A stretch of 12,159 nucleotides of DNA from Lysobacterales bacterium CG02_land_8_20_14_3_00_62_12 (GTDB lineage Bacteria; Pseudomonadota; Gammaproteobacteria; Xanthomonadales; Ahniellaceae): the NCBI GenBank assembly GCA_002785585.1, contig PEUI01000217.1, positions 1 to 12,159 on the forward strand. The letters are read 5' to 3'. The position numbers and the translations under genes are program-made. Shown here piece after piece: positions 1 through 7,374 of this stretch (positions are counted from its first letter, which is position 1; every line of letters begins with the position of its first letter). The notes under the pieces were generated by a model. It did no database searches. It was not told the origin of the DNA and worked only from the letters and a program-made list of their open reading frames with translations.

Positions 1-38
1 TCCGGCGCAATCTGCGCAAGTTATTTCTGCGCAACGCC

Positions 39-1670
39 TTAAGCTTTGCGCACCCCCGGCTTGCCGTTTTCGACGATGAAACTGGCGGCGGTGCGGATCG
101 CGCTGTCAACCTTTTTCTCGTTATCGAGCAGGCGCACATCGGCGGCGCAGCGTTGCTGGTTGAAGTCGAAACGCAGATAGCCGCGCTTGCTGGTGTCACC
201 GTAGATCACATGCGGATTTTCGGGAAGACGCGCGTTGAACTTCTCTGGCGGCCAGCCCTGCGAGCCGATCGAAGTGCCGCAAAACTCGGCCGCCACTACC
301 GCTGAGTTGAGGTCTTCCGCTTCGGCGTGCACATTGGCGACCACGGTCGCGTGGATATCGCCGCCGAGAATCAGCGGATTGGCACTGTGATGATTTTGCA
401 GACTGGCGAGCAGGCGATGGCGTGCCGCCGGATAGGCATCCCAACCCTCGGTCCAAACCAATCGGGCCGGGCCGGGCGCGCCATCGAAACGCGAGAACAG
501 GGTTTGCTGGGCGATCAGATTCCACTGCGCTGAAGACGCCGCCAACGCCCGATCCAGCCAGGCCTCCTGGGTCGCGCCCAACATGGTCTGGGCCGGATCG
601 TTGACGGTGGGGCATTGGTCTGGCGCGACATCGGTGGAACCCCCGCCTTTGTAATCCGTGGGACAAGGCTCCGGGCTGCGATACTGGCGATCATCCAGCA
701 AGTAGATGCGAGCCAGGCGACCAATATCGAGCGTCGTATAAACCAGCATGTCGGCTCCGGTCGGGCGCATGGTGAATGGCATCGGCTGGTGCTCGAAGAA
801 TGCCTGATAGGCGGCGGCACGGCGCAGCAAGAACGCTGGATCGAGGTGCTCTGAGGTGGCGCCGGCATAGTCGTTATCGACTTCGTGGTCGTCCCAGGTG
901 TAGGCCCAGGGCATGGCCGCGTGCGAGTTCTGCAAGTCGGCGTCGGTTTTGTACTGGGCATGGCGCACGCGGTAGTTGGCGAGCGTCACCGCTTCACCGC
1001 CAACCTGTCGGCGCACCAGATTGTCGCCCCAACTGCTTTCGTAAATGTAGTCGCCAAGAAACAACATCAGGTCCAAATCTTCGGCAAGCGCGTGGCGGTG
1101 CGCGGAAAACCAGGCCTGCTCGTAGTGTTGGCAGGAGCCGATCGCCATCCGGAAATGATCGGGCAGACTGTCGGCGGCGGGTGCGGTTCGGGTGCGGCCA
1201 ATCCGACTGACCGCATCGCCACTGGCGAAGCGGTAGTAGTACCAGCGGTCGGGGCGCAGATTCTTGACGGTAATGCGGGCGCTGTGGGCGAGTTCCGGCA
1301 CCGCGCGAACGCGGCCGGTTTGCACGATCTGACGGAAGTTTTCGTCATCGGCCAACTCCCAATTGACATCCACCATTTCCGGCAACATGCCGCCGTGTGC
1401 GCGCAGCGGCTCGGGCGCCAGCCGCGTCCACAGGGTCACCCGGTCCGCCTGCGGATAGCCCGAGGCCACACCCAGGGCAAATGGATAGGCGGTAAAGCGT
1501 GGCATCGCCGCATCGGCGGCGAAGCCGCGTGCGGGCAGCAGGGCTTGCGCCACCGCGCTGGCGCTCAGGGCGAGTGCGGCCTGCAGCACGTCGCGTCGTG
1601 ACAGCGCCGGACGGGTCGCGGTCAACGTGCGCAGCAATTGGTTGGCGCGCTGTTCAAGTGGTTGTTTCAT
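39..1670 (-). CDS. phoD: PhoD-family alkaline phosphatase / phosphodiesterase, Tat-exported
   Basis: Predicted 543-residue metallo-phosphoesterase that hydrolyses phosphate mono- and diesters outside the cytoplasm. The N-terminus carries a twin-arginine signal, SRRDVLQ at residues 24-30, followed by a hydrophobic stretch and an AxA-like end near residue 53, so export through Tat as a folded metalloprotein is expected. An N-terminal beta-sandwich domain (about 60-165) precedes the catalytic domain. Visible metal-site motifs are GSCQ (178-181; the Cys matches the Fe-binding Cys of Bacillus PhoD by position in the family), GDYIYES (206-212), WDDHEVDNDY (259-268) and GGDIHA (436-441). Cys336 and Cys353 flank a Gly-rich loop and could form a disulfide. 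The ATG at 1670 is preferred over a GTG one codon upstream because GGAGG (1677-1681) then sits 6 bases away. The gene lies 99 bases after the small membrane protein gene. I found no Pho box. The family also includes phospholipase D enzymes, so phospholipid or lipid head-group substrates are possible. Confidence 0.93.
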   Translation of the reverse strand: MKQPLEQRANQLLRTLTATRPALSRRDVLQAALALSASAVAQALLPARGFAADAAMPRFTAYPFALGVASGYPQADRVTLWTRLAPEPLRAHGGMLPEMVDVNWELADDENFRQIVQTGRVRAVPELAHSARITVKNLRPDRWYYYRFASGDAVSRIGRTRTAPAADSLPDHFRMAIGSCQHYEQAWFSAHRHALAEDLDLMLFLGDYIYESSWGDNLVRRQVGGEAVTLANYRVRHAQYKTDADLQNSHAAMPWAYTWDDHEVDNDYAGATSEHLDPAFLLRRAAAYQAFFEHQPMPFTMRPTGADMLVYTTLDIGRLARIYLLDDRQYRSPEPCPTDYKGGGSTDVAPDQCPTVNDPAQTMLGATQEAWLDRALAASSAQWNLIAQQTLFSRFDGAPGPARLVWTEGWDAYPAARHRLLASLQNHHSANPLILGGDIHATVVANVHAEAEDLNSAVVAAEFCGTSIGSQGWPPEKFNARLPENPHVIYGDTSKRGYLRFDFNQQRCAADVRLLDNEKKVDSAIRTAASFIVENGKPGVRKA

Positions 1671-1769
1671 CACCTGCCTCCATGACGATTAGGGTCCGGG
1701 CAACTTAGCAAGAAACCATGAAGCCTGTGTTAGTCATCGCCTCGCGCCAGCAAACGAGAGGCCAACCAG

Positions 1770-1958
1770 TCAGGCGCAACGCGGAGACGTCAGTAGCCGA
1801 CGCAGCAGTGCTGATCCGATCGGAATCAGCAACAGACCGATCCAGGGCGCACCGATCGGTGTGACCGAACCGGCCAAACCAGGTATGGCCAGCAAGACGA
1901 CGGCGCCGATCAGGGCGGTCAGGCAATAGGGACACCGCATCCAGGTGTTCGCGCGCAT
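1770..1958 (-). CDS. Small two-helix membrane protein with CPYC motif (62 aa, function unknown)
   Basis: This 62-residue protein is not one I recognise with certainty. It begins with a short polar head carrying Cys9-Pro-Tyr-Cys12. Two hydrophobic segments follow (about residues 13-32 and 37-55), each long enough to span the membrane, then a basic tail (LLRRLLTSPR) and Cys61. The basic tail favours a cytoplasmic C-terminus. The call as a real gene rests on the strong ribosome binding site GGAG at 1965-1968, exactly 6 bases before the ATG, and on the membrane-protein composition, which ends cleanly at the stop. The overall shape recalls small DUF2892-like inner-membrane proteins, but the typical C-terminal Cys-Pro motif of that family is absent. 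The CPYC pair could be redox-active or bind metal, which is inference. The reading frame is open much further upstream, but that part overlaps the RND gene and looks non-coding. Confidence 0.72.
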   Translation of the reverse strand: MRANTWMRCPYCLTALIGAVVLLAIPGLAGSVTPIGAPWIGLLLIPIGSALLRRLLTSPRCA

Positions 1959-1968
1959 CACGTTCTCC

Positions 1969-1987
1969 AGCTTCGGGGGCTGAAGCT
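1969..1987 (-). promoter_or_regulatory. Hairpin abutting the ribosome binding site of the CPYC gene
   Basis: AGCTTC (1969-1974) and GAAGCT (1982-1987) are perfect inverted repeats with a 7-base loop. In the minus-strand transcript the stem ends directly before the GGAG ribosome binding site at 1965-1968. Such a stem could affect translation start or mark the 5' region of the small gene. It is short and could be chance in GC-rich DNA. Confidence 0.35.
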
Positions 1988-2072
1988 TGCGGGCTCGGCG
2001 TCGCACCGATTGCGACGATGGCGTCGGAGTGGCACTGGCTGCCTGGCGACCGTTTCGCGCCCGGACGCGGCA

Positions 2073-2110
2073 CCAAGGCGGCCGTTGCGTGGGCGCAACG
2101 GCCAGCCTGG
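2073..2110 (-). terminator. Long GC-rich hairpin after the RND gene (terminator-like, no T run)
   Basis: The core is a perfect 10-base inverted repeat, GGCCGTTGCG (2080-2089) and CGCAACGGCC (2094-2103), around a 4-base loop. In the minus-strand RNA the stem extends to 17 positions with two G-U wobbles and one C-C mismatch. On the plus strand the same wobbles become A-C mismatches, which favours action in the minus-strand transcript. It lies 43 bases past the RND stop codon. No T-rich tract follows, so it may protect the 3' end of the message, pause polymerase or be a repeat-type palindrome and not a classical terminator. No second copy is visible in the window. Confidence 0.55.
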
Positions 2111-2152
2111 CAGTAACTGGACAGCGCTTGACTGATGCGCTGCTTGAGGCGG

Positions 2153-4666
2153 TCAGATCACCGTGACTTTTTCGGTGGGCTTGAGCAACCAACGGCAGAG
2201 TGCCGGCAGGAAGATCATCGCCGCGATCATGTTGACCACGAACATGAAGGTCAGCATCACGCCCATATCGGCCTGGAACTTGAGGTCCGACCAATACCAG
2301 GTGAAGACACCGCTGGCGAGCGTCAACGCGGTGTAGAAGATCGCGATACCAGTGGTCTTGAGTGAGGAGAAATAGGCTTCGCTCAACGATTTGCCCTGTT
2401 TCATCGCTTCGTCCATGCGGGCAAACAGATAGATGCCGTAATCGACACCGATGCCGACGCCGAGCGCCACCACCGTCAGCGTATTGACCTTCAAACCAAT
2501 GCCCAAGTGCACCATCAGCGCGTGGCCGAGCTCGGTGACCAGCACCAGCGGCAACACGATGCAGATCGCCGCCATCGGACTGCGGAAGCTCAGCAGACAC
2601 ATCAGGAACACGGCGCCATAGAGCAGGTAGAGCATGCGGTGTTTGACATGGCGAACTTCGTCATTGATCGCGGCCATGACGCCGACGTTGCCGGTAGCAA
2701 TCCGCAGGTTGATTTTGTCGGTCCGAAACTCTTCGCCGGACTCGGCCGCCGTGGTCATGGCGACATTCCGATTGGCGGCAAATTCTGGATCGAAGGCGCC
2801 ATTGTCGGCGCGGAACTGCTTGACCGCGGCGATCACCCGATCAATTGTCGTCGCCTGATGGTCGCTGGTGAAAATCATGATCGGCATCGCCTTGCATTCG
2901 GTGCTATCGATCAGGCCGGTGTCGGTTTCGACATTTTGCAGCGCCTGCCGTAGCAGGTTCGGATCACGCGGTATCGCGCGCCAACGCAGGTTGCCTTCGT
3001 TGTAACCGGCATAAATGATCTTGGCGACTTGCGGCAAGGCAATCACCTGCTGCACGCCTTCAACATTGGCCATGTGCCAGGCGAAGCGATCGATCAACTC
3101 CATCGCTTTCGGGTTCTCGGTGCAGGCGAACGGTCCGGCTTCGGCGATCACGGTGACAATATCCACGCCGAGCGAAAATTTGCTGGTGATTTGGGCGGCG
3201 TCCAGGTTGTACTTGGCGTCAGCGCGCAATTCGGCGACGCCTTTTTGCGCATCGCCGATCATGATGCGACTGCTTTCACGGTGCGCTGCGAACCACATAC
3301 CGACACCGATCAGCAGAATGAACAGCGCCGCCCAGGGACGGCTGAATTTGGCCAGCACCCGCCAGATCGCATCGAACTTGGTGAGCTGACGGAGACGGTA
3401 TTCGCGCTTGCGATCCAGATTGCGCAAATGCGTGAAACTCAACAATACCGGCAACAAGAACAAGTCGGTCAGGATGGTCAAGCCAACGCCGACGGTGGCG
3501 GTGATTGCCAACTCACGCACCATCTGGATCGGGATGATCATGATCGTGCCAAAGCCAATACAACCAGCCAGCAAGGCGACCGCCCCGGGTACCAGCAACA
3601 TGCGAAAAGCAGCGCGCGCCGCCTCCAGCGGGCCAACGCTATCTTTCGCGCGCGCCCGCAGTTCTTCGACACTGCCATCTTCGAGGCCGCCAAAGAAAAT
3701 TTCGCCGCGGAAACGGTTGATCATTTGTTCGCCATGACTGACGGCGATCGCAAAGATCAGGAATGGGGTCAGCATGTTCATGGGATCGACGCCGAAGCCC
3801 ATTAGCCGCAGGGCACCAAGCATCCAGATCACCGAGATGAACGCGGCAAACACGGTCAAGCTCGCGAGCTTTCCCGAAGTCGAGTACAGGAATAACAAAA
3901 ACCAGGTCAAGGCGATGGTCAGGCCAAAGAATTTGACGACGGAGCGCGCGCCGTCGCTGATATCACCGACCATTTTGGCAAATCCAATGATATGCACGGT
4001 GGCACCAGGATTGGCCGCCTCGGCACGATGGCGAATCGCTTCCAATTGCGCGGCGATGTCTTGATAGTCGAGGCGACCGCCGGGCGCGGTGGTCTCCGGA
4101 ACCAGCTCGCCCTGCACCATGGCGCCACTAAAGTCCTTGGCGACCAAACGCCCGACGATATTGGCCTTGACGATATTGGAATGAATTTGGTCGAAGTCCG
4201 CTTGGGTCGGCGCAAAGCCTTCGGCCTTTGGGGTGAAATCGGACGGAATCACATTGCCACCGGCAAAGCCGTCTTCCACCACTTCGGTGAAACGCACGTT
4301 GGGCGTAAAAATTGATCGTACCCGGGCCTTGTCGACGGCGTCGATGCTCATGACATCGTCGGTAACCGCGTCCATCGTCGCCATGAAAGCGGGCGTGAAC
4401 ATGTTGCCGTCTTTGGCGATGACCGCGACCAACACGCGATTGGCGCCGCCAAATTCGCGCTCGTAGTCGATGAAGGTTTTCATGTACTCGTGCAGCAGTG
4501 GGACCTGCTTGCGGAAACCGGCATCGACGCGCAGTTGTACGGCAAAATAGAGCATGACGGCGGTTACCAGTGCGAACACTGTCAACACCAGAATGCGGTT
4601 GCCAAATAGAAAGTTTTCGATAGCGCGGTTGATCGCGCCCTGCTCGCCGTTGCTGACGTTTGCCAT
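2153..4666 (-). CDS. MMPL/HpnN-like RND-superfamily transporter
   Basis: An 837-residue inner-membrane protein with the two-fold RND layout. TM1 (about 25-45) is followed by a periplasmic loop (about 46-242) and TM2-TM6 (243-409). TM7 (445-461) is followed by a second periplasmic loop (about 462-677) and TM8-TM12 (678-824). TM10 holds GVGIGVDYG with Asp742, the expected proton-relay acid. TM4 carries AVSHGEQ at the matching place. The size and lack of a multidrug-type insert fit the COG1033/MMPL exporters of lipids and other hydrophobic molecules, not the AcrB group. No adaptor (membrane-fusion) protein is encoded nearby. The ATG at 4666 is chosen over a TTG at 4690 because AGGGGAG (4674-4680) sits 7 bases upstream. 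The TTG would overlap the stop of the propeller gene and lacks such a site. The gap to that gene is 20 bases, so the two are almost surely co-transcribed. Confidence 0.93.
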   Translation of the reverse strand: MANVSNGEQGAINRAIENFLFGNRILVLTVFALVTAVMLYFAVQLRVDAGFRKQVPLLHEYMKTFIDYEREFGGANRVLVAVIAKDGNMFTPAFMATMDAVTDDVMSIDAVDKARVRSIFTPNVRFTEVVEDGFAGGNVIPSDFTPKAEGFAPTQADFDQIHSNIVKANIVGRLVAKDFSGAMVQGELVPETTAPGGRLDYQDIAAQLEAIRHRAEAANPGATVHIIGFAKMVGDISDGARSVVKFFGLTIALTWFLLFLYSTSGKLASLTVFAAFISVIWMLGALRLMGFGVDPMNMLTPFLIFAIAVSHGEQMINRFRGEIFFGGLEDGSVEELRARAKDSVGPLEAARAAFRMLLVPGAVALLAGCIGFGTIMIIPIQMVRELAITATVGVGLTILTDLFLLPVLLSFTHLRNLDRKREYRLRQLTKFDAIWRVLAKFSRPWAALFILLIGVGMWFAAHRESSRIMIGDAQKGVAELRADAKYNLDAAQITSKFSLGVDIVTVIAEAGPFACTENPKAMELIDRFAWHMANVEGVQQVIALPQVAKIIYAGYNEGNLRWRAIPRDPNLLRQALQNVETDTGLIDSTECKAMPIMIFTSDHQATTIDRVIAAVKQFRADNGAFDPEFAANRNVAMTTAAESGEEFRTDKINLRIATGNVGVMAAINDEVRHVKHRMLYLLYGAVFLMCLLSFRSPMAAICIVLPLVLVTELGHALMVHLGIGLKVNTLTVVALGVGIGVDYGIYLFARMDEAMKQGKSLSEAYFSSLKTTGIAIFYTALTLASGVFTWYWSDLKFQADMGVMLTFMFVVNMIAAMIFLPALCRWLLKPTEKVTVI

Positions 4667-4673
4667 GCCTACG

Positions 4674-4680
4674 CTCCCCT
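4674..4680 (-). promoter_or_regulatory. Ribosome binding site deciding the RND start
   Basis: AGGGGAG on the minus strand lies 7 bases before the ATG at 4666 and just after the stop codon of the upstream propeller gene. It favours this ATG over the in-frame TTG at 4690. Confidence 0.7.
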
Positions 4681-4686
4681 TGCCAC

Positions 4687-5868
4687 TCAATTTGAATAAA
4701 TCGACATGCCGGTTTCACCAGCGATCACGAACTCCGCAGCAGACAAGGCGGTGACGCCAGCCAGGACGTTCCCGTCCGGATGCACACTGGAGTGAAAATC
4801 GTCGCTGGCGCTGGCGCGCTTGAGCACGATGCCATTGGCGCCAACCAGCACGACCCCGCCATCGTCAAAAGTATTGCCCCCCATCAGACTGAGGCTGGTG
4901 CCGGTTTCGATCTTGTACCATTGGTCGCCCAAATCGTAGGACTCGTAGACGTTGCCGCGCAAGCCAAAGCAGAGCACATGCTTCGCCTCAAAGGCGAGTA
5001 CGCCAAACATCGACCCTTGGTAGGGTAGTTGGATCCGCTGCCAACTGACGCCATCGTCGCTGGAGCGAAATGCCGAACCACGCTCGGCGACGATGAAATA
5101 GGAACCATCGCCGGTGCGGGCAATCGCATTGAAGTGCGGGTCGCTTTCTTCGTCAAGCGCCAACGCATCCTGATCGAGCGTACCGGTGTCACTGTTGACG
5201 ACGGAGTTGTCCTCGGCCTGTTCGGCGTTGATCTCGGCGTCGCTCTTGCCCAGTACGTTGCGCAGTTCCCAAGTCTGGCCGCCATCGACCGTCGCCAACA
5301 GTTGTGAGTAGGCGCCCACGGCAAAGCCGTGCAGCTCATCGACAAACAGCACGTCCAGCAAGGGCGCGCCATTGCGCAAGTTGTCAACATCCGCCGGATC
5401 GAACGGCGCGATGCGCTGGCGCACCCAGGTCAATCCACCATCGGCCGAATGCAGGATGACGCCGTCGTGACCCACTGCCCAAACCTGGTCCGCGTACGCG
5501 GCTACTGCGGTCAGCGTGGATCGGGTCGGTACATTTTCGACCTGACGCCAATCCCGGCGTGACTCGGACACCAAGATATGCCCGCGCTCGCCGACCGCCA
5601 CCGCGCGGTCGCGGGCCTCGGCGATATCCAGGATCAGCGAATGGGTTGCCCGTGGCATCATTTCAGAATTCTGGATCACCGAATCGTCGGCGGCCAGGTC
5701 TGAGCTCGGATCGACTGCACTGCTGGTGGCATTGGTCAGCACCACTGCGCCAGCCGATGCATCGGTCGCATCGGTTTGCGCGTAGACATCGGTCCACAAG
5801 CCGATGGCGGTCGCCGCTGCCAGGCCGAGCAAAATGCCAAGTACGCGCCCATGTCGAACTACCTTCAT
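4687..5868 (-). CDS. YCF48/BNR-repeat beta-propeller protein, exported
   Basis: A 393-residue protein with a basic N-terminus and hydrophobic core ending in VYA-Q (residues 28-31), read as a Sec signal peptide, so it should act in the periplasm or at the cell surface. A low-complexity linker (about 31-68) leads into a propeller built from YCF48/BNR-type blades. Asp-box-like motifs are visible as SADGGLTW (141-148), TVDGGQTW (193-200), SSDDGVSW (269-276) and the degenerate SYDLGDQW (310-317). Repeated AVG/VG..G.I turns lie between them. An acidic insert (about 209-245) separates the second and third motifs. GGGAG (5875-5879) lies 6 bases before the ATG. YCF48 proteins are assembly factors for photosystem II in phototrophs, but close relatives in non-phototrophs commonly sit beside RND transporters, as here with 20 bases between the genes. 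Its role is inferred to be a partner or scaffold of that transporter, and no enzymatic residues are apparent. Confidence 0.88.
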   Translation of the reverse strand: MKVVRHGRVLGILLGLAAATAIGLWTDVYAQTDATDASAGAVVLTNATSSAVDPSSDLAADDSVIQNSEMMPRATHSLILDIAEARDRAVAVGERGHILVSESRRDWRQVENVPTRSTLTAVAAYADQVWAVGHDGVILHSADGGLTWVRQRIAPFDPADVDNLRNGAPLLDVLFVDELHGFAVGAYSQLLATVDGGQTWELRNVLGKSDAEINAEQAEDNSVVNSDTGTLDQDALALDEESDPHFNAIARTGDGSYFIVAERGSAFRSSDDGVSWQRIQLPYQGSMFGVLAFEAKHVLCFGLRGNVYESYDLGDQWYKIETGTSLSLMGGNTFDDGGVVLVGANGIVLKRASASDDFHSSVHPDGNVLAGVTALSAAEFVIAGETGMSIYSN

Positions 5869-5942
5869 ACAAATCTCCCAAGTTGCTTTGCTGCCCCACC
5901 AGAGGCCAAAGTGCCAGCGATTTCCGCACCGCTAAAACTAAA

Positions 5943-5976
5943 TCGGCCGGCCGCCCCGCGAGGAACGACCGGCCGA
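5943..5976 (-). terminator. Rho-independent terminator-like hairpin between DUF1329 and propeller genes
   Basis: In the minus-strand RNA a 15-base-pair stem forms around a UCGC loop. Twelve pairs are Watson-Crick and three are G-U wobbles. The stem is followed by the T-rich stretch TTTAGTTTTA. The three wobbles would be A-C mismatches in plus-strand RNA, so the structure is tuned to minus-strand transcripts. It lies 23 bases past the DUF1329 stop and 75 bases before the propeller start. It may end, or partly attenuate, transcription coming from the lipase-DUF1302-DUF1329 genes. Confidence 0.75.
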
Positions 5977-5998
5977 AGCCATGCCCCACCGGCGATCG

Positions 5999-7360
5999 TT
6001 AGCGAATGCCGCGCTTGCGCAATGACTGGGGCGAGAAGTTTTCCGGATTGGTCTGGAAGCCGAAGTTGACCGGCTTCGCCTCTTCGTTGTCGAGCAGGCC
6101 GGAAATATAACGCCCCGACTGCAAGTCGTGGTGCGTCTCGATGGTGGCCCACACCGTCGGCACTTCGTAGTAGTTGATGATTTGCGCCTCGGAATAGCGC
6201 CAGAGTTGGCCACGACTATCGTAGTGGTCGATGCCGACGATCTGGTAGCTGTCTTCATCCAGATAGAAGGTGCGCCGTTTGTTGATATGGCGCTTGCCCG
6301 GTTTCAGTGTGGCGTCAGCCACCCAAACCCGGTGCAGTTCGTAACGCAGATAATTGGGATTCAAATGGCCAGGCTTGACCAGGTCTTTGAGCTTGGTGGT
6401 GTTGCTGTGCGCCTTGTAATCGTTGTAGGGGATGAACAGCTCCTTGCTGCCGACCAATTTCCAGTCGAACCGATCCATCGCGCCATTGAACATATCGGTC
6501 ATGTCGTTGGTGCGCAGACCATCCGAAGCGGTGCCTGGGTTGTCATAGGCGATATTCGGCGCACGGCGGACACGGCGCTGACCAGGGTTGTATACCCAGG
6601 CTTGGCGAGGGGTCTTGGTTTGATTGACGGTTTCATGCACGAGCAACACATTGCCGGCGAGGCGCGCTGGCGAAACCACCTCTTGGAAAAAGTACAGCAA
6701 GATGTCGTTGATGTTCTCGATGGTATTGCCGGGCTTGTAATACGGGCCCAAAAACTCTTCACGCAAGCGCACCAGTGTGTAGGCGCCAGAGGCGGTGGGT
6801 GCCGCCTGGTCGGCCCAACGCATACCACCGGTGCTCTTGTATTTGAGCTTGTGGTTCCAGATCAAATCCTGGCCGGTTTGCGGAATCGGAAAAGGAAAAC
6901 CGATCGCCGCACCGGTCACGCCATCGCCGCCGGACACCAGCTTTGCCGTGGTCGCATTTTTCAGCGTGGTCGAGTAGACCATGGCCGGGAACGAAGCGCT
7001 GCGCCGCGTCGGATAAACATCCATCCGAAAATCTTTGTACTTGTTGAACATGGCAACCTGACCAACACTGAGTTTGGCCTGGTAATCCTTGACGTTTTGC
7101 GGAGTAATGGCAAACAAGGGTTTGTCCGCAGCAAACGGGTCACGATGAAACTCGCCGGGTTTGTAGCCAGCAGGGGGTCTGGTAATACCGCCGGTCCACT
7201 CTGGGATCGTTTTGTCGGCATTGCCCGCTTTGATCGCGCCAACTGGGGTCAGGTCCCTGCCCAAACGTGCTGCTTGATCGGCGGTGACCGCGGCTTCGGC
7301 AGCACTTCCAGCCACCAAAGCGAACAGGCCCGCCAGCACAACTTGTCGATTGATTTGCAT
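5999..7360 (-). CDS. DUF1329 family periplasmic/outer-membrane-associated protein
   Basis: A 453-residue exported protein. A signal peptide with AEA-A at residues 21-24 gives a mature form starting near Ala24. Family hallmarks are the mature N-terminus LGRDLTPVGAIKAGNADKT (33-51) with IPEWTGG close behind, the block RRAPNIAYDNPGTASDGL (265-282) with the adjoining DMFNGAMDRFDWKLVG, and HRVWVADATLKPGKRH (343-358) followed by FYLDEDS (365-371). The length is normal for the family. DUF1329 proteins are thought to be related to LolA/LolB-type lipid-binding folds, which would suit carrying a hydrophobic ligand through the periplasm. That role is inference. The start lies 14 bases after the DUF1302 stop, with GAGGG at 7368-7372 at 7-base spacing. 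Tight pairing with DUF1302 is the usual arrangement. A terminator-like hairpin follows the gene. Confidence 0.93.
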   Translation of the reverse strand: MQINRQVVLAGLFALVAGSAAEAAVTADQAARLGRDLTPVGAIKAGNADKTIPEWTGGITRPPAGYKPGEFHRDPFAADKPLFAITPQNVKDYQAKLSVGQVAMFNKYKDFRMDVYPTRRSASFPAMVYSTTLKNATTAKLVSGGDGVTGAAIGFPFPIPQTGQDLIWNHKLKYKSTGGMRWADQAAPTASGAYTLVRLREEFLGPYYKPGNTIENINDILLYFFQEVVSPARLAGNVLLVHETVNQTKTPRQAWVYNPGQRRVRRAPNIAYDNPGTASDGLRTNDMTDMFNGAMDRFDWKLVGSKELFIPYNDYKAHSNTTKLKDLVKPGHLNPNYLRYELHRVWVADATLKPGKRHINKRRTFYLDEDSYQIVGIDHYDSRGQLWRYSEAQIINYYEVPTVWATIETHHDLQSGRYISGLLDNEEAKPVNFGFQTNPENFSPQSLRKRGIR

Positions 7361-7374
7361 GTTTCTGCCCTCGG

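Noticed and set aside
885..1601. Plus-strand open frame of 238 codons opposite PhoD
   Set aside because: It is antisense to the catalytic domain of PhoD and has no recognisable domain.
1674..1769. Possible Pho box or separate promoter before PhoD
   Set aside because: No pair of CTGTCAT-like units is visible and no good -35/-10 pair stands out. An imperfect stem near 1741-1762 has no T run.
1705..2076. 123-codon minus-strand frame overlapping the CPYC gene
   Set aside because: It is in a different frame from the well-marked small membrane gene, its translation is Arg/Asp-rich without pattern, and its start has no convincing ribosome site.
1959..2600. Upstream extension of the CPYC small gene to a 276-codon frame
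   Set aside because: The extra part overlaps the end of the RND gene in another frame and has shadow-like composition, whereas a strong ribosome site marks the ATG at 1958.
4667..4690. TTG start for the RND gene, 8 codons upstream
   Set aside because: It overlaps the stop of the propeller gene and lacks a well-spaced ribosome site, unlike the ATG at 4666.
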